Part shown: positions 5,889 to 6,690 of the stretch, one piece after another
How positions within the stretch are numbered: the first letter of the stretch is position 1
Layout of the letters: every line of letters starts with the position of its first letter
DNA from: Lentisphaeria bacterium UBA1829
GTDB taxonomy: Bacteria; Verrucomicrobiota; Lentisphaeria; Victivallales; UBA1829
Length of the DNA stretch: 6,690 nt
Assembly (NCBI GenBank): GCA_002338895.1
Contig: DDJH01000181.1
Span: 1-6,690, forward strand
Direction of reading: 5' to 3'
Position numbers and translations under genes: made by a program
Notes under the pieces: model-generated
Seen by the model: only the letters and a program-made list of their open reading frames with translations
What the model was told of the DNA's origin: nothing
Database searches by the model: none

Positions 5889-5922
5889 AAACTGCATCAT
5901 TCTGACCGGAGGGAAAACTCCA

Positions 5923-6558
5923 ATGTCCGGATATCTTTCCCTCCAGGATGAACTCCTCGTTTTTGAATCACAATTCTGGAACGGGGAGTTTTCTTTTTTA
6001 GCGGGGATTGATGAAGCCGGCCGCGGCTGTCTGGCCGGACCGGTTGTCGCCGCCGCGGTGGTTTTTACCGATCACGACAGGATCCCGGCGGGACTGAACG
6101 ATTCCAAACAACTCTCCGAAAGCCGCCGGGAAGAACTCCGGGAGATTCTACTTTCCGAACCGGGAGTCCGATGGGGAATCGGGGTGGTCGAAGCGGATGA
6201 GATCGACCGCAGCGACATTCTCCGCGCAACCTGGAAAGCCATGGCGCTCGCGGCAGCTCAGGTGATTCCGCCGGCACAATTCATTCTTGTGGACGGGAAT
6301 CCGGTCCATGGGCTCCCCCTCCCCTCCCGGAATCTGATCAAGGGGGATGCGCGCTCGGCCTCCATTGCGGCGGCCAGCATTCTGGCCAAAGTGACAAGGG
6401 ACAGGCTGATGGTGCAGTACGAAGAAATTCTGCCGGGATACGGGTTTGCTCAGAATAAAGGGTATGGTTCCAGGGAGCATATTGAGGCGCTGAAGAGGCT
6501 TGGCCCGACACCCATACACAGACGTTCTTTTATCGGAAATTTTCTCCCGGATATCTGA
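5923..6558 (+). CDS. rnhB: Ribonuclease HII
   Basis: Cleaves the RNA strand of RNA-DNA hybrids and removes misincorporated ribonucleotides from DNA. The 211 residues carry the full active site: Asp30 and Glu31 in GIDEAGRG (28-35), Asp124 in LVDGN (122-126), and Asp142 in KGDARSASIAAASILAKVTRD (140-160). GYGFAQNKGYG (172-182) and PIHRRSF (197-203) complete the family signature. The segment before the core, LLVFESQFW (11-19), resembles the usual N-terminal helix, supporting this start, as does GGAGGG (5908-5913) at 9 nt. Unusually, codons 10 to 26 contain a terminator-like hairpin with a T tract (5951-5999), which may limit transcription into this gene and yraN. The gene follows rplS as in many rpsP-trmD-rplS operons. 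Confidence 0.97.
   Translation: MSGYLSLQDELLVFESQFWNGEFSFLAGIDEAGRGCLAGPVVAAAVVFTDHDRIPAGLNDSKQLSESRREELREILLSEPGVRWGIGVVEADEIDRSDILRATWKAMALAAAQVIPPAQFILVDGNPVHGLPLPSRNLIKGDARSASIAAASILAKVTRDRLMVQYEEILPGYGFAQNKGYGSREHIEALKRLGPTPIHRRSFIGNFLPDI
5951..5999 (+). terminator. Terminator-like hairpin inside the start of rnhB (possible attenuator)
   Basis: Bases 5951-5968 pair with 5973-5990 around a CACA loop. The outer 11 positions pair with one T-G wobble (AACTCCTCGTT with AACGGGGAGTT), followed by two wobbles, one T-T mismatch and four more pairs (GAAT with ATTC). The run TTCTTTTTT (5991-5999) follows at once. This is the form of an intrinsic terminator, yet it lies 28 nt inside rnhB. It could reduce readthrough from the highly expressed ribosomal genes unless rnhB is being translated. 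Confidence 0.45.
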
Positions 6559-6566
6559 CGGGAGAA
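6542..6566 (+). other. Stem-loop spanning the rnhB stop codon
   Basis: TTCTCCCG (6542-6549) pairs perfectly with CGGGAGAA (6559-6566) around a 9-nt loop containing the rnhB stop TGA (6556-6558). No T tract follows on either strand, so it is not an intrinsic terminator. It could be an RNA processing or stability element between rnhB and yraN. Confidence 0.4.
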
Positions 6567-6584
6567 GCGGAAAAAGGTGTATGT

Positions 6585-6690
6585 ATGCAGAGCAGAGAAG
6601 AAAAAAACAGGCGGCGGAAGGGAGCCGATTATGAGAAAGCGGTGGGATACTATCTGGAACAGTGCGGATATGAGATCCTGCAGTATAATT
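6585..6690 (+). CDS. yraN: YraN/UPF0102 family protein, N-terminal part (cut by the window end)
   Basis: The frame opens at ATG 6585 and runs off the window after 35 codons with no stop. The visible sequence has a basic start (MQSREEKNRRRKG) then GADYEKAVGYYLEQCGYEIL (13-32) and QYN, matching the opening of UPF0102 proteins, in which a G-x-x-x-E-x-x-A-x-x-Y-L segment and a G-Y-x-I-L strand precede a nuclease-like core not visible here. The biochemical role of the family is not settled; a restriction-endonuclease-like fold is proposed. AAGG (6574-6577) lies 7 nt upstream. Position directly after rnhB (26 nt) is the usual place for yraN, which supports the call despite the short sequence. An overlapping ATG at 6581 is in another frame and stops early. 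Confidence 0.82.
   Translation, partial: MQSREEKNRRRKGADYEKAVGYYLEQCGYEILQYN

Noticed and set aside
5142..5900. A 252-codon minus-strand frame opposite trmD and rplS
   Set aside because: It is antisense to two conserved genes, and its Ser/Arg-rich start is just the complement of the Ala/Pro tail of bL19.

Overview
The window is a stretch of bacterial housekeeping chromosome. It holds one tRNA gene on the minus strand, followed on the plus strand by two gene clusters: a purine/nucleotide-hygiene cluster (332-3801) and a ribosome/tRNA-modification cluster (4057 to the window end). The long PurF-like protein, whose N-terminal motifs match a variant I associate with Bacteroidota and the Planctomycetota-Verrucomicrobiota-Chlamydiota group, together with GC-rich genes and AT-rich spacers, suggests a Gram-negative, most likely from the Lentisphaerota/Verrucomicrobiota. 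This is recognition from memory and only moderately secure. Signal peptides also fit a Gram-negative envelope.

Layout. 5-30: intrinsic terminator of the tRNA. 47-123: tRNA-Val(GAC), minus strand, CCA encoded. 124-331: divergent AT-rich spacer with a good tRNA promoter and a weaker candidate for purF. 332-2242: atypical 636-aa amidophosphoribosyltransferase. 2273-2893: RdgB XTP/dITP pyrophosphatase. 2890-3801: exported protein of unknown function, coupled to rdgB by an ATGA overlap. 3802-4056: AT-rich control region with up to three promoter candidates and a foldable leader. 4057-4368 rpsP (bS16), 4394-4744 khpA (KH protein), 4741-5451 trmD, 5448-5888 rplS (bL19), 5923-6558 rnhB (RNase HII), 6585 to end yraN/UPF0102 (cut by the window edge).

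How the genes work together. The first cluster pairs an enzyme resembling the committed step of purine synthesis with one that removes non-canonical purine nucleotides; the third gene travels with them without an evident link. The second cluster is the widespread rpsP-trmD-rplS operon, here with khpA and without rimM, continuing into rnhB and yraN. It combines ribosome subunit proteins, tRNA m1G37 methylation and RNA/DNA hybrid processing.

The points most worth a second look are small-scale. trmD appears to have no ATG/GTG/TTG start and probably begins at CTG in a CTGA overlap with khpA. A terminator-like hairpin with a T tract sits inside the first 26 codons of rnhB and has a competing alternative pairing. 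The tRNA-Val and rpsP promoters share an almost identical layout. I found no mobile element, CRISPR array, or wholly novel system.
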